Positions 14,632 through 23,817 of a DNA stretch of 62,055 nucleotides are shown here, one piece after another. The DNA comes from Capnocytophaga sp. GTDB lineage: Bacteria > Bacteroidota > Bacteroidia > Flavobacteriales > Flavobacteriaceae. The stretch is taken from NCBI GenBank assembly GCA_030538675.1, contig JAUNTM010000005.1, positions 1-62,055 of the forward strand, given 5' to 3'. The position numbers and the translations under genes are program-made. A model generated the notes under the pieces. That model saw only the letters and a list, made by a program, of their open reading frames with translations, had not been told where the DNA came from and did not search any database. Each line of letters begins with the position of its first letter. The stretch's first letter is position 1.

Positions 14632-17600
14632 TCATTTCCCTACCAGCACCGTTTTTCCGTTTTCGTCGGTGGTGTACACTTTTCCGAAGCGGTTAAAAAA
14701 CTTCGATGCCAAATAAAACATCACCGGCACGATAATCAGCGTGAGGAACGTAGCGAAGACCAATCCGTAGATAACCGTCCACGCAAGCGGTCCCCAGAAT
14801 ACCACGTTGTCGCCCCCTATGTAAATCTGCGGGTCGAGTTCGCTAAAGAGCGTAAAGAAATTGATATTAAATCCTGTCGCCAACGGCACGAGTCCCAACA
14901 CGGTCGTAATCGCCGTGAGCAATACGGGCCGCAAGCGGGCTTTTCCGCTTTCCACCGTGGCATCGTAAATCATTTCGTTGGAAATTTTGTCATACACATT
15001 GAGTTTCATCCGTTCTTTTTGACGGTCGATAAGCAGCTGCGTATAATCGAGCAACACCACGCCGTTATTGACCACCACGCCCGCGAGCGAGATAATTCCC
15101 ATCATCGTCATAATGATAACGAATGGTTGTCCCGTGATGAGCAATCCGAAGAAAACTCCCGTAAAACTCAATAAAATCGTAATAAAAATCAACGTCGGTT
15201 TTACAATCGAATTGAATTGGTACACCAATAGGAAAATAATAAGCCCGACGGCGATAAGCAATGCCGTTGAGAGAAACGCCATCTGCTTGTTTTGCTCTTC
15301 GATTTGCCCTGTGTAATCAATTTTTACGGTCGGAGGCACATCGAACTGCTTCATATCTTCACGGATTTGACGGACGATAGCCGCCGCATCGCTATATCCC
15401 GGGCTGAGTGCCGAGTAGAGCGTAACCACACGGTTGGTTTTGTTGTGCTTGATGGCACTGTACGAAGACGTGTTTTTGTAGCTCGCCACCGATGAAACGG
15501 GAACTTCCTTGAGCTGCCCTGTTGCCGCATCACGGAAAATAATGTGCTGGTCAAAAAGGATATTAGGGTTGTAGCGGTCATCTTTGTTGAAGCGGACATA
15601 AATATCGTAATCGTCGCCTTTTTCTTTGTAAACGCCTGCTTTTTCGCCAAAAACCGAACGCCGCAACTGGTTGGCTATTTGGGCGGTGGATACGCCGAGT
15701 TCGCCGGCTTTGGCTTTGTCGATTTGCACATCGATGGCAGGTTTGTTTTTATTGACATCAACTTTCAGTTCGTCAATGCCCGGAATATTTTTCGATTTGA
15801 TAAAATCCCGCATCCGCTCGGCGGTGGTAATGAGTTCCGAGTAATCGTCGCCCATAAGCTCGATGTTGATAGGATTTCCGGCAGGCGGTCCGTCTTGGTT
15901 TTTTTCGACAGAAATCAAAAGCCCGGGATAAACGTCTTTCAACGCCTGTTGCACCACGCCACGAAGCTCTTCCGAGTCGTAACCGCGGCGGTATTTGAAC
16001 TCGCGAAGCGTTGCCGTGATTTTCCCCCGGTTGGGCATTTCGGCACTTGAAGCTCCGTCCGTGTAAGGATTGCCCGAGCCTTCGCCCACTTGCCCGACCG
16101 CCGATTCTACCATAAAATTATAATCGCCGTCGAAGAATTTCGGGTCGTTGAGAATGGCGTACACACGGTTTTCGATGTCTTTCACCACCGTATTCGTTTT
16201 CTCGATGTCCGTTCCCTGCGGATATTCCACATACACGATGATTTGGTTGGGTTTGTTGTCGGGGAAAAAGTTGATGGCAGTCCGCCCCGATGCCACCGAC
16301 ATTCCGAAGAGCACAAACGACACGACCAGCAACACAAACGTACTGATTACCATTATGTACGGATTTTTTCCCCCTAAGGTAAACTTCAGCGTTCGTTCGT
16401 ACATATCTTCCGTCCAAGTAAGGATTTTCCGTTGGAAAAAATCCGAAAACCCTTTGATGAAATACTTGTACAGCCAGAACAAAATAATGGTGGCGTACAG
16501 TACCGTTCCCAAACCACGCATTTCGCCACCGACAACGAGCATAAACGTTCCTACTAAAAATAAAATAACCGATATTTTTATCAATTGTTTGACACTCAAT
16601 ATCTTTTCGTTAATATCCATAAAATCGGAAACGAGCATCGAGTTGAAGAAAATCGCCACGAAAAGCGATGAGCCCAACACGATGGAAAGCGTCAGCGGGA
16701 GGTACATCATAAAATCGCCAATCATACCCGGCCACATTGCGAGCGGCAAAAAGGCGGCGACGGTCGTCAGGGTCGAAATGATAATCGGCACGGCAACTTC
16801 GCCGATACCGGCTTTGGCGGCATCGTAGCGGTTCATTCCTTCTTTTTCCATCAGGCGGTAAACGTTTTCCACCACTACAATTCCATTATCCACCAGCATT
16901 CCCAAGCCCATAATCAGCCCGAAAAGTATCATCGTATTGAGCGTATAACCCAGTCCGCTGATAATCATAAACGACATAAACATCGACATCGGAATGGCAA
17001 ATCCCACGAAAAGGGCATTGCGGAAACCTAAGAAAAACATCAGTACGGCGACCACCAAAATCACCCCGAAAATAACGTTGTTACTCAGGTCATCAACCAT
17101 ATTGAGCGTTTGGTCGGATTGGTCGTTCGAGACGGAAAGCGTAAGGTCGGACGGGAAACGGTCTTTGTTATCATCGAGCAGCTGACGGATTTTCTGTGAG
17201 GCTTCAATCATATTTTCGCCGGCACGTTTTTTCACATCGAGCATCACTACGCTTTCGCCAAATTCGCGGGCGTAGGTGGTGCGGTCTTTGTCCTTGAAAC
17301 TAACGGTTGCGATGTCGCCGAGATAGACCATTCCGTTTTCGGATTTGACGACGAATTTTTCAAGTTCGGACGGCGTGCCGATTTCGCCCAAAATACGAAT
17401 CGTCCGCCGCTGGTCGGAACTGATGAGGTTGCCTGCGGACATCGTTACGTTACCACGGTTCACAGCGTTGATAACATCGTCAAAACTCACTTTCGATGCC
17501 ATCATTTTGTACATATCGACTGCAACTTCTACTTCTTTTTCCTGAGCCCCTCGGATGCTGGCTTCTTTGATTTCGGGCAAGTCTTCGATGAGGTCTTGCA

Positions 17601-18117
17601 GCTCTTCGGCGTACTCTTTGAGTTTGGCGGTCGGGTAATTCCCGATGACGTTCACGTTGAGTATCGGCACAAATTCCGAAAGGGTAATATCAAACACGCT
17701 CGGTTCTACTTTCGCGCCGTTAAAGGTAGGCCAGTCTTCGTTGGAAACCTCTTTGTCCACCTCGTCTTTTACCTTTTGCAACGCCGCTTCAATAGCGATT
17801 TTTTCGCTAAATTCCAGCGTAATCATTCCGTAATCTTCCTGCGAAGTCGAGGTTATTTTATTGAGATGGCTCACGCCTTTGAGCTTGTCTTCCAGCGGGT
17901 CGATGATAAGGCGTTCCACATCTTCGGCGGTGTTGCCCGGATAGGCGACGCTCACGTAGATTTTTACGTCCTTGATTTCGGGAAAACTCTCCCTCGGCAT
18001 ATTCAGGTACGCCATCGTTCCGGCAATGAAAAACATGACCATCATCACATAGACGGTATATTTGTTGTCTATCGCCCACGATGACAGTTTAAATTCTTTG
18101 TCTTTTATATCGCTCAT
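14632..18117 (-). CDS. RND-family efflux pump (inner membrane subunit)
   Basis: A 1161-residue transporter, longer than AcrB (about 1050). It shows the internal duplication of RND pumps, with a first helix near 13-35, a large periplasmic loop (NMPRESFPEIKDVKI onwards), helices from about 340, a second loop (600-890) and a final helix set. The proton-relay segment reads GLGMLVDNGIVVVENV, so one of the two Asp of AcrB is Asn, as in many Bacteroidota pumps. The extra length includes a hydrophobic insert near 500-550. It should expel drugs or other amphiphiles with the fusion protein and TolC-like channel encoded upstream. A 249-base palindromic repeat array precedes it. Confidence 0.95.
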   Translation of the reverse strand: MSDIKDKEFKLSSWAIDNKYTVYVMMVMFFIAGTMAYLNMPRESFPEIKDVKIYVSVAYPGNTAEDVERLIIDPLEDKLKGVSHLNKITSTSQEDYGMITLEFSEKIAIEAALQKVKDEVDKEVSNEDWPTFNGAKVEPSVFDITLSEFVPILNVNVIGNYPTAKLKEYAEELQDLIEDLPEIKEASIRGAQEKEVEVAVDMYKMMASKVSFDDVINAVNRGNVTMSAGNLISSDQRRTIRILGEIGTPSELEKFVVKSENGMVYLGDIATVSFKDKDRTTYAREFGESVVMLDVKKRAGENMIEASQKIRQLLDDNKDRFPSDLTLSVSNDQSDQTLNMVDDLSNNVIFGVILVVAVLMFFLGFRNALFVGFAIPMSMFMSFMIISGLGYTLNTMILFGLIMGLGMLVDNGIVVVENVYRLMEKEGMNRYDAAKAGIGEVAVPIIISTLTTVAAFLPLAMWPGMIGDFMMYLPLTLSIVLGSSLFVAIFFNSMLVSDFMDINEKILSVKQLIKISVILFLVGTFMLVVGGEMRGLGTVLYATIILFWLYKYFIKGFSDFFQRKILTWTEDMYERTLKFTLGGKNPYIMVISTFVLLVVSFVLFGMSVASGRTAINFFPDNKPNQIIVYVEYPQGTDIEKTNTVVKDIENRVYAILNDPKFFDGDYNFMVESAVGQVGEGSGNPYTDGASSAEMPNRGKITATLREFKYRRGYDSEELRGVVQQALKDVYPGLLISVEKNQDGPPAGNPINIELMGDDYSELITTAERMRDFIKSKNIPGIDELKVDVNKNKPAIDVQIDKAKAGELGVSTAQIANQLRRSVFGEKAGVYKEKGDDYDIYVRFNKDDRYNPNILFDQHIIFRDAATGQLKEVPVSSVASYKNTSSYSAIKHNKTNRVVTLYSALSPGYSDAAAIVRQIREDMKQFDVPPTVKIDYTGQIEEQNKQMAFLSTALLIAVGLIIFLLVYQFNSIVKPTLIFITILLSFTGVFFGLLITGQPFVIIMTMMGIISLAGVVVNNGVVLLDYTQLLIDRQKERMKLNVYDKISNEMIYDATVESGKARLRPVLLTAITTVLGLVPLATGFNINFFTLFSELDPQIYIGGDNVVFWGPLAWTVIYGLVFATFLTLIIVPVMFYLASKFFNRFGKVYTTDENGKTVLVGK

Positions 18118-18140
18118 TTTTTTCTTTATATTTGAAATGA

Positions 18141-18362
18141 TTTGATTTGCTCTCGGCAGTTTGGTTTGGTTCGATTGGCTTCGCCGTTTGATTTAATTTG
18201 ATGTAGTTTGAAGGCTTTGCCGTTTGGTGTTGTTTGACTTAGTTTAATTACTTTTAGCATTTTGATGCTGTTCAAAAAGCGAAGCCTTCAAACAACATCA
18301 AACTGCCGTAGGCAATCAAATCTTTCAAACGGCGAAGCCAATCAAACAGCGAAGCGTTCAAA
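18141..18362. repeat. Array of GGCGAAGCC-type palindromic units forming a large inverted repeat
   Basis: About seven units of roughly 21 bases occur, three in one orientation (such as ATTGGCTTCGCCGTTTGA) followed by four in the other (such as CAAACGGCGAAGCCAATC). The left half is largely the reverse complement of the right half, so the transcript between the fusion protein and RND genes could fold into a long hairpin. The region fills the 249-base gap in an operon whose other gaps are 9 and 12 bases. Confidence 0.8.
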
Positions 18363-18366
18363 TTCC

Positions 18367-19530
18367 CTAAAACGTTACCAACTGTCCGTCTTGTACGTTT
18401 CTTGCTCCTTCGTTGATGATGGTTTCGCCGGGGTTCAGTCCCGAGAGGATTTCCGCCATTCCGTTTTGGCTTTTGCCCGATTTTATGACGCGTTGTTCGG
18501 CTTTGTATTCTTTATCGGTGCCGGTGGGAACGGCGATAAAAAGGTATTGTTCGCCTTCCGCATTTTCCGAGATAACGCTCACGGGTACGAGAATAGCTTT
18601 TTCATTTGTATAATCGTTCACTTGCAGGCGGGCGGTCATATTGGGTTTGATGTCGCCGTTTTTGTTGGGCAGTTGCACCTCCACCCGAAACGAACGGTTC
18701 GCTGGATTGATGAAGTTCGATACCTGGCTGATTTTCGCATCAATTTCTTTACCGAGAACGGAAAGCAATACTTTGGCTTCCGTGCCTTTTTTCACGCCGG
18801 GGGTGTACATTTCGGGAACTTCGGCCTCAAGGTACATTTCCGACAAATTAACCAAACGAATGATAGGCGTACCGGGAGCTACTATAGTTCCTTGGTCGGT
18901 AATGATGTCATCAATTGTTCCCGAAAAAGGAGCGTAAACGTTGGTCTTATCGAGCTGTTGTTGCATTTGGGCAACGGCACTCTGCTGGCTTTCGTAACTT
19001 GATTTGGCTTGCAGATATTGAATTTCCGAGCCGATTTTGTTTTCCCACAAACGGGCTTGGCGCTCAAACGTCGTTTTGGCAAGCTCCGCCTGCGTTTTCA
19101 ATTGGGCGAGTTGCTGCCTCATCCCACCGTCTTGGATGCTTGCCAAGAGCTGTCCACGCTGTACGTTTTGTCCTTTTTTGGCATAGACACGCTCAAGCAT
19201 TCCCGAATATTCGGCATCGAGGGTGATATTTTGCTCGGTTTTGACCGTTCCTTGCAATTCTAAAAAATGCTTGAACAATGTATCTTTCACTTGCAAAGCC
19301 GTAACAAGCATCACGTTTTTCTGCCGGCTACCGCCCAATTTGGCTAAGGCATCATCCAGTGACCCGATTTCCGTTTCCAATTGCTTGATTTGCGATTGCA
19401 ACAATTCTTTTTGCTGTTGGATAGCCGCCGGGTCGCCGCCCGAAATAATTCTTTCGGTAGAAGCCACATCGCCGCCACAAGCCGTGATGATGAGCGATAA
19501 TGCGATGATATTCAGTTTGATAAATTTCAT
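18367..19530 (-). CDS. RND efflux membrane fusion protein (lipoprotein)
   Basis: A 387-residue HlyD/AcrA-type adaptor. The lipoprotein signal is LNIIALSLIITAC. A coiled coil (about 35-65, KELLQSQIKQLETEIGSLDD) comes first, then the lipoyl/barrel-sandwich halves (EYSGMLERVYAKKGQNVQRG and NVYAPFSGTIDDIITDQG), a helical hairpin between them, a beta-barrel domain and the membrane-proximal domain (GLNPGETIINEGARNV). It links the pump at 14632 to the outer membrane channel at 19543. It lies 12 bases after the TolC-like gene. Confidence 0.95.
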   Translation of the reverse strand: MKFIKLNIIALSLIITACGGDVASTERIISGGDPAAIQQQKELLQSQIKQLETEIGSLDDALAKLGGSRQKNVMLVTALQVKDTLFKHFLELQGTVKTEQNITLDAEYSGMLERVYAKKGQNVQRGQLLASIQDGGMRQQLAQLKTQAELAKTTFERQARLWENKIGSEIQYLQAKSSYESQQSAVAQMQQQLDKTNVYAPFSGTIDDIITDQGTIVAPGTPIIRLVNLSEMYLEAEVPEMYTPGVKKGTEAKVLLSVLGKEIDAKISQVSNFINPANRSFRVEVQLPNKNGDIKPNMTARLQVNDYTNEKAILVPVSVISENAEGEQYLFIAVPTGTDKEYKAEQRVIKSGKSQNGMAEILSGLNPGETIINEGARNVQDGQLVTF

Positions 19531-19542
19531 AGTGAGGAAGTT

Positions 19543-20889
19543 TTATTTATTTTGTAATGCGTTAAGTTCTTCTTTTTTGTTGAGCACATTGACCATCGAC
19601 TGCAAATAATCCTGCTGGGCCGAGTAGAGTTGCAATTGGGCCTGACGGAGGTCGAAACTCGTTGCCAGCCCTTCGGTGAATTTGATTTGGTTTTTCTGTT
19701 CGATACGTTTGGCGAGTTCCAGATTTTCCTTAAAAGTCTGGTTTTCTTCAACGGCAAACTGCAGATTGCTAAGCGCTTGCGAATGAGCTAATCGCAACTG
19801 TTGTTTTGCTTGGTCAAAATCATTTTTGGATTTGTCTAACTCAATTCGAAACCGTTGCACTCTTGACGAACGCATTCCCGAGCTGAATATCGGGATGTCG
19901 AGCGAAACGCCCACAAGCGACGAACCAAACCACCGCTGGTTGCGTTGCAAAAACGTAAATTCGTCATTATACGCATTGTACGCACCGTTGATAAAGGCAT
20001 TGAGTTTGGGTAGCGACTGGCTTTTTTCGTATTTCAAAAGCAATTCCTGCGACCGTAAGTTGTTGGAAGCGATGCGGTAATCGATATTGTTTTCGATGTT
20101 GAAATCCGTATCGTTAGCGATGCTCTGTGCCACCGAAGCCTGAGCCAGTGCATCGAGGCGGTCGGTCAGCGTTACGGCATCGTCCAGCGAAAGCCCGAGG
20201 GTAATGTTGAGCATTTTTTTCGACAAATCGTGCAAACGAATTGTATTATTCAAGTTATTGTTGATGTTGGCAAGCGTAATCTGCAGTTGTTCCACACTTT
20301 CCTCTTCGCCAAGTCCGTTGTCGAACATCGCTTGGGTTTCGTTCAGATTTTTTTGCAAAACGCTTTTGTTTTCCTGTAAAATTTTGATGGTTTCTTCGGC
20401 GAGAAGCACGTTGGCATACGCATCAACGACCGTTTTCCGCAAATCGACATCATTTTTTTCTTTCAGAAGATTTGAAATCTGCAGATATACTTTAGCACTC
20501 TGCAAACCAACGAGATAGCTTCCGTCGAAAATCAATTGAGAGAGGGTTGCCGAAGCCGAAGCATTTTGTTTCGTCCCGAAAACGGCATCGATGAACTCGC
20601 CCGGCTGTCCGCCGAAAAATTCTGCAGGCATCAGGGTAACTTGTTGTTTCAGAAAGCGTTGGTAGTCAATTTTCCCGTCTATTTTAGGCAATCCCATGGT
20701 GGTGGTTTCCCATTTCTGTTTTTTGGCAGCTTCGATGTCAAGTGCTGCATTCTTGGAGGTGCGGTTGTTGTCCAACGCAAACTGCACGGCCTCTTCCAGC
20801 GTAAAATCGTATTTTTCAGCGGGTTGTTGTCCGTAAATGCCGGCAAAACACAGCGTGAGCAGCCACAGCGACATTCTTTTGTTTTTCAT
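19543..20889 (-). CDS. TolC-family outer membrane efflux protein
   Basis: A 448-residue protein with a signal peptide (LWLLTLCFAGIYGQQ) and the OEP repeat structure: two halves, each opening with LEEAVQFALDNN-like or FNIENNIDYRIASN-like helices and ending in long coiled coils (YLQISNLLKEKNDVDLRKTV; LRLAHSQALSNLQFAVEENQ). It should form the trimeric channel through the outer membrane for the RND pump. It lies nine bases after the tetR-type regulator and 12 bases before the fusion protein, all in one operon. Confidence 0.94.
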   Translation of the reverse strand: MKNKRMSLWLLTLCFAGIYGQQPAEKYDFTLEEAVQFALDNNRTSKNAALDIEAAKKQKWETTTMGLPKIDGKIDYQRFLKQQVTLMPAEFFGGQPGEFIDAVFGTKQNASASATLSQLIFDGSYLVGLQSAKVYLQISNLLKEKNDVDLRKTVVDAYANVLLAEETIKILQENKSVLQKNLNETQAMFDNGLGEEESVEQLQITLANINNNLNNTIRLHDLSKKMLNITLGLSLDDAVTLTDRLDALAQASVAQSIANDTDFNIENNIDYRIASNNLRSQELLLKYEKSQSLPKLNAFINGAYNAYNDEFTFLQRNQRWFGSSLVGVSLDIPIFSSGMRSSRVQRFRIELDKSKNDFDQAKQQLRLAHSQALSNLQFAVEENQTFKENLELAKRIEQKNQIKFTEGLATSFDLRQAQLQLYSAQQDYLQSMVNVLNKKEELNALQNK

Positions 20890-20898
20890 TTTTATAGA

Positions 20899-21507
20899 TT
20901 ATTTGTTTCGTTTTTCTATCAATTTTTCAAGGACTTCCATGCCTTTCGGGGTGGAAATTGCCCGCAGGTGGTATTCGCGGTATTGGTCTTCCAAATATTC
21001 TTGGTCAAACTCTTTGCCTAAAAACAAATTATTATTAATTTCAAACATGATACTGATGTACAGTCTTACGGCAAATTGCGAGTCGATGTCGGAGCGGAAT
21101 AATCCTTGTTCCATACCGTAGCGGTAATGCTGATAGAGGCTGTCGCAATTATCGTCAATAAGCGAATTTCGTAATTTCTCGTAGGTCAAAGGGTAATATT
21201 TCTGCAATTGGTTGAGCAAAATAGGATTGGATGCTTTCATCTCAACAGCAATTTTGTCGTCAATCCGAAAGATTTGCTCAATGGCGTTAAGCGATTTGTC
21301 GGCTAGTATTTCCCTACTTACATCGTGTATTTTGGTAATAAAAATTTCAACCGTAGCGTCAATCAACTCAGCTTTGTTCCTGAAGTGCGTGTACAATGTT
21401 TTTTTGGACACCCCTGCTTTTTTGGCGAGGTCGTCCATCGTAACGGAGTGGAATCCGAAGTCAAAAAACAACTCCTTTGCCACATGGCATAATTCTTCCT
21501 TAGTCAT
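20899..21507 (-). CDS. TetR/AcrR-family regulator of the efflux operon
   Basis: A 202-residue regulator. The N-terminal helix-turn-helix reads FGFHSVTMDDLAKKAGVSKKT followed by LYTHFRNKAELIDA, typical for TetR. The rest (60-200) is the divergent ligand-binding helical domain. It is the first gene of the efflux operon and lies directly behind the promoter at 21526-21556, so it probably represses its own transcript until a pump substrate binds. The open frame runs 40 codons further up but crosses the promoter, so MTKEELCHVAK at 21507 is the start. Confidence 0.92.
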   Translation of the reverse strand: MTKEELCHVAKELFFDFGFHSVTMDDLAKKAGVSKKTLYTHFRNKAELIDATVEIFITKIHDVSREILADKSLNAIEQIFRIDDKIAVEMKASNPILLNQLQKYYPLTYEKLRNSLIDDNCDSLYQHYRYGMEQGLFRSDIDSQFAVRLYISIMFEINNNLFLGKEFDQEYLEDQYREYHLRAISTPKGMEVLEKLIEKRNK

Positions 21508-21525
21508 AAAATCTATTTTCGGCGG

Positions 21526-21556
21526 CAAAAGTAATTTGGAAACTTTATATACGCAA
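21526..21556 (-). promoter_or_regulatory. Promoter of the efflux operon
   Basis: On the minus strand TTG (21554-21556) and TACTTTTG (21526-21533) are spaced by 20 bases, 19 bases before the regulator ATG. Confidence 0.78.
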
Positions 21557-21626
21557 GGAGTTTCTTTAGTTTTCGTAAACTTTAACATTTGAAAGAACGC
21601 AACGTGTTTTTTCCAAAATATACACA

Positions 21627-21644
21627 CTTAACAACGGCGTTAAG
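21627..21644. promoter_or_regulatory. Palindrome between tetR-type and yceI-type genes
   Basis: CTTAACAACGGCGTTAAG is an 18-base near-perfect palindrome, and a half-site (ACTTAACACG) recurs at 21701. It lies 70 bases upstream of the efflux promoter in the 304-base divergent gap (21508-21811). The remainder of that gap shows the two promoters and nothing else. It may be an operator, but the distance makes this uncertain. Confidence 0.3.
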
Positions 21645-21768
21645 CAATTATAATCTAAACGTGAAATTATCAGATAAGCATAGCTATACTACAAAGAACC
21701 ACTTAACACGCTCATTATTTTTTAATATCATTAACAAATCGTTTCGTAAAAATTGAGATATAAACCCT

Positions 21769-21776
21769 TACCTTTG
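21769..21776 (+). promoter_or_regulatory. -7 element of the YceI-like gene
   Basis: TACCTTTG lies 35 bases before the ATG. No TTG is found at the usual spacing. Confidence 0.6.
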
Positions 21777-21811
21777 CAAAAATCATTTTTAAATAAAAAA
21801 ATCATTCACTC

Positions 21812-22474
21812 ATGAAAAAAATCATCTTAGGATTGGCTGCTGTTGCGACTATCGCATTTGTAGGCTGCAAAAACACTAACAAAGCGGAACAAGCTGTTGA
21901 CACCGTTGTAGAAGAAGTAACAGAAACTGTCAAAGGTTTATTGCCAAACTCTTATACCGTAGTTCCTACCGAGTCGGTAGTGGAATGGGTTGGTACTAAA
22001 CCGGCCGGCAAGCATAACGGTACGGTAACGGTACAGGAAGGCGGATTTGCCGTTGACAACGGAACTGTTACGGGAGGCGATTTCACGCTGGACATGAACA
22101 CTATCACGGTATTAGACCTTGAAGGCGACGAAAAAGCCGGACTTGAAGGACACCTCAAAGGCACCGGCAAAGAAGATGCTGTTGACCATTTCTTCAATGT
22201 TACCAAATTCCCTACGGCTACTTTTGTGCTCAAATCATTCGACGGCACTAACGTACATGGCGATTTGACGGTCAAAGGGGTTACCAAACACATCTCATTC
22301 CCAGCGACAGTTACTGTAAGCGACGACGAAGTGAGCTTGGTATCACAGCCTTTCACCATCAACCGTGTTGATTACGGAATAAACTACGGTTCAAAATCTA
22401 TCTTCGATGATTTGAAAGACAAATTCATCAACGACGATGTCGAATTGGTTGTAAAAGTTAAAGCCACTAAATAG
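21812..22474 (+). CDS. YceI-family lipoprotein
   Basis: A 220-residue protein with a lipoprotein signal (LAAVATIAFVGCKN), an acidic helical linker, then the YceI lipocalin-like barrel (about 50-218): VVEWVGTKPAGKHNGTV, the conserved HLKGTGKEDAVDHFFNV region, FPTATFVLKSF, and GDLTVKGVTKHISFPA. The family binds isoprenoids such as ubiquinone-like lipids in a long hydrophobic tunnel. It acts outside the cytoplasm and its precise role is unknown. It stands alone, with its own promoter and terminator. Confidence 0.93.
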   Translation: MKKIILGLAAVATIAFVGCKNTNKAEQAVDTVVEEVTETVKGLLPNSYTVVPTESVVEWVGTKPAGKHNGTVTVQEGGFAVDNGTVTGGDFTLDMNTITVLDLEGDEKAGLEGHLKGTGKEDAVDHFFNVTKFPTATFVLKSFDGTNVHGDLTVKGVTKHISFPATVTVSDDEVSLVSQPFTINRVDYGINYGSKSIFDDLKDKFINDDVELVVKVKATK

Positions 22475-22498
22475 AACACTTTTCATAATGTAAATAGG

Positions 22499-22540
22499 AA
22501 ACGGCTCCATCTTGAAAAAGATTGGCAGCCGTTTTCGTTT
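22499..22540 (+). terminator. Terminator after the YceI-like gene
   Basis: AAACGGCT pairs with AGCCGTTT and the inner ATCTT pairs with AAGAT, followed by TTCGTTTG. It lies 24 bases after the stop codon. Confidence 0.75.
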
Positions 22541-22581
22541 GTATACGTTACTACAAGTGCTGTTTTTTTCTCTGAAAAAGC

Positions 22582-22589
22582 TATTTTTG
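22582..22589 (+). promoter_or_regulatory. -7 element of rsmG
   Basis: TATTTTTG lies 22 bases before the rsmG ATG. The -33 region is not clear. Confidence 0.55.
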
Positions 22590-22611
22590 CATCCTAAAAA
22601 CCAATATCCGT

Positions 22612-23235
22612 ATGGAAAACATCATCCGCTATTTCAGCCTCACGCCCGAGCAAACCCGGCGTTTTGAAGCGCTCAAAAGCCTTTATGAAGAATGGAATGC
22701 CAAGATTAACGTTATCTCTCGCAAGGACATGAATTCGTTTTACACACACCATGTATTGCATTCGTTGGCGATTGCCAAAGTACAACCTTTTGTATCGGGT
22801 AGCGAAGTGCTTGATGTGGGTACGGGCGGCGGATTTCCGGGAATTCCGTTGGCAATTTTGTTCCCTGAAGTACAATTTACGCTTGTCGATTCGATTGGCA
22901 AAAAAATAAAAGTAGTACAAGAAGTTGCTCAGGCTCTGAAACTTACAAATGTAACTGCCCAACAAACGCGTGCCGAGCTGCTCAAACATGACTATGACTT
23001 CATCGTGAGCCGGGCAGTAACACAAATGCCCGAATTTGTAAAATGGGTACGCAACAAAATCAAAAAAGAATCGGTACACGAACTCAAAAACGGTATTTTG
23101 TATCTCAAAGGAGGCGACCTCAGCGAAGAGCTATCCGCTTACGAAACGGTACAACTTTATGATATTTCAACCTTCTTCTCCGACCCGTTTTTTGAAACTA
23201 AAAAAGTCGTGTATCTTCCGATGAAGAAAAAATAA
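22612..23235 (+). CDS. rsmG: 16S rRNA (guanine527-N7)-methyltransferase
   Basis: A 207-residue class I methyltransferase that modifies G527 of 16S rRNA using S-adenosylmethionine. Seen are the N-terminal helical cap (LTPEQTRRFEALKSLYEEWNAKINVISRKD), the RsmG signature around FYTHHVLHSL, motif I VLDVGTGGGFPGIPLAI, LVDSIGKKIKVV, and FIVSRAVTQMPEFVKW. The length is normal. It has its own -7 element and ends at a shared hairpin terminator. Confidence 0.96.
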   Translation: MENIIRYFSLTPEQTRRFEALKSLYEEWNAKINVISRKDMNSFYTHHVLHSLAIAKVQPFVSGSEVLDVGTGGGFPGIPLAILFPEVQFTLVDSIGKKIKVVQEVAQALKLTNVTAQQTRAELLKHDYDFIVSRAVTQMPEFVKWVRNKIKKESVHELKNGILYLKGGDLSEELSAYETVQLYDISTFFSDPFFETKKVVYLPMKKK

Positions 23236-23243
23236 TTGCAAAA

Positions 23244-23275
23244 AAAATCCTGATAGAACAAACTTTCAGGATTTT
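23244..23275. terminator. Bidirectional terminator between rsmG and the gene at 23294
   Basis: AAAATCCTGA pairs with TCAGGATTTT over ten bases. The T run is strong on the minus strand and weaker on the plus strand. It serves two convergent genes. Confidence 0.78.
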
Positions 23276-23293
23276 CATTTCCACAAAAGAAAC

Positions 23294-23569
23294 TTATGTG
23301 TTGAGCAAACGGTAATAACTTTGCCGCGAAACTCTTGAAAAACTTCGCAATTTATCCCAAAGCGCTGTCAACGCATGAGGTTGGGATGCTATTTGTTCGG
23401 ATTTGACATCAATCCGCTGTCGCAATTCGATCATTGCCTGCTGTATCGCTTCAGCATCATCGCCTTTCACGATGCTGTTGAATTTGCTACGGTATACGGT
23501 TTTGCTGCCGTTGGACGGGTCTATGATTTCAAAATCTGCTTTTACGATGACATATTCTTTATTCTTCAT
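23294..23569 (-). CDS. Hypothetical 91-residue protein
   Basis: No family is recognised. The protein is soluble, with a beta-rich first half (KEYVIVKADFEIIDPSNGSK, then TVYRSKFNSIVKGDD) and a helical second half (AIQQAMIELRQRIDVKSEQI, then LWDKLRSFSRVS). It has no signal peptide. It ends at a good terminator and has no obvious promoter in the 248-base A/T-rich gap upstream (23570-23817). The TVYRSKFNSIVKG strand pattern suggests a small intracellular, perhaps binding, domain. It is probably a real gene because it has normal codon use and a terminator. Confidence 0.6.
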   Translation of the reverse strand: MKNKEYVIVKADFEIIDPSNGSKTVYRSKFNSIVKGDDAEAIQQAMIELRQRIDVKSEQIASQPHALTALWDKLRSFSRVSRQSYYRLLNT

Positions 23570-23793
23570 ACTTTTGCTTTTAATGTGCTATAGTTCTACT
23601 TTCTTATTCTATTGTAAATGAAGCTTGTTTACAATTTCAAAATGCAAACATAACAATTTATTTACATTAAATTTACATTGGAATTTATTTTAACACCAAC
23701 TTTAACGGAATACCAATGCCTTCATTATTGGCGGTGCGTATCGTCCGATTATTCTTTTTTTCATTTTTGGAAATCAAAAATGTCCAAAAAATG

Positions 23794-23801
23794 TATCTTT
23801 G
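23794..23801 (+). promoter_or_regulatory. -7 element of the RNA methyltransferase gene
   Basis: TATCTTTG lies 16 bases before the ATG at 23818. It falls inside the longer open frame from 23716, which excludes that start. Confidence 0.65.
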
Positions 23802-23817
23802 CACGAAAATTTACATC

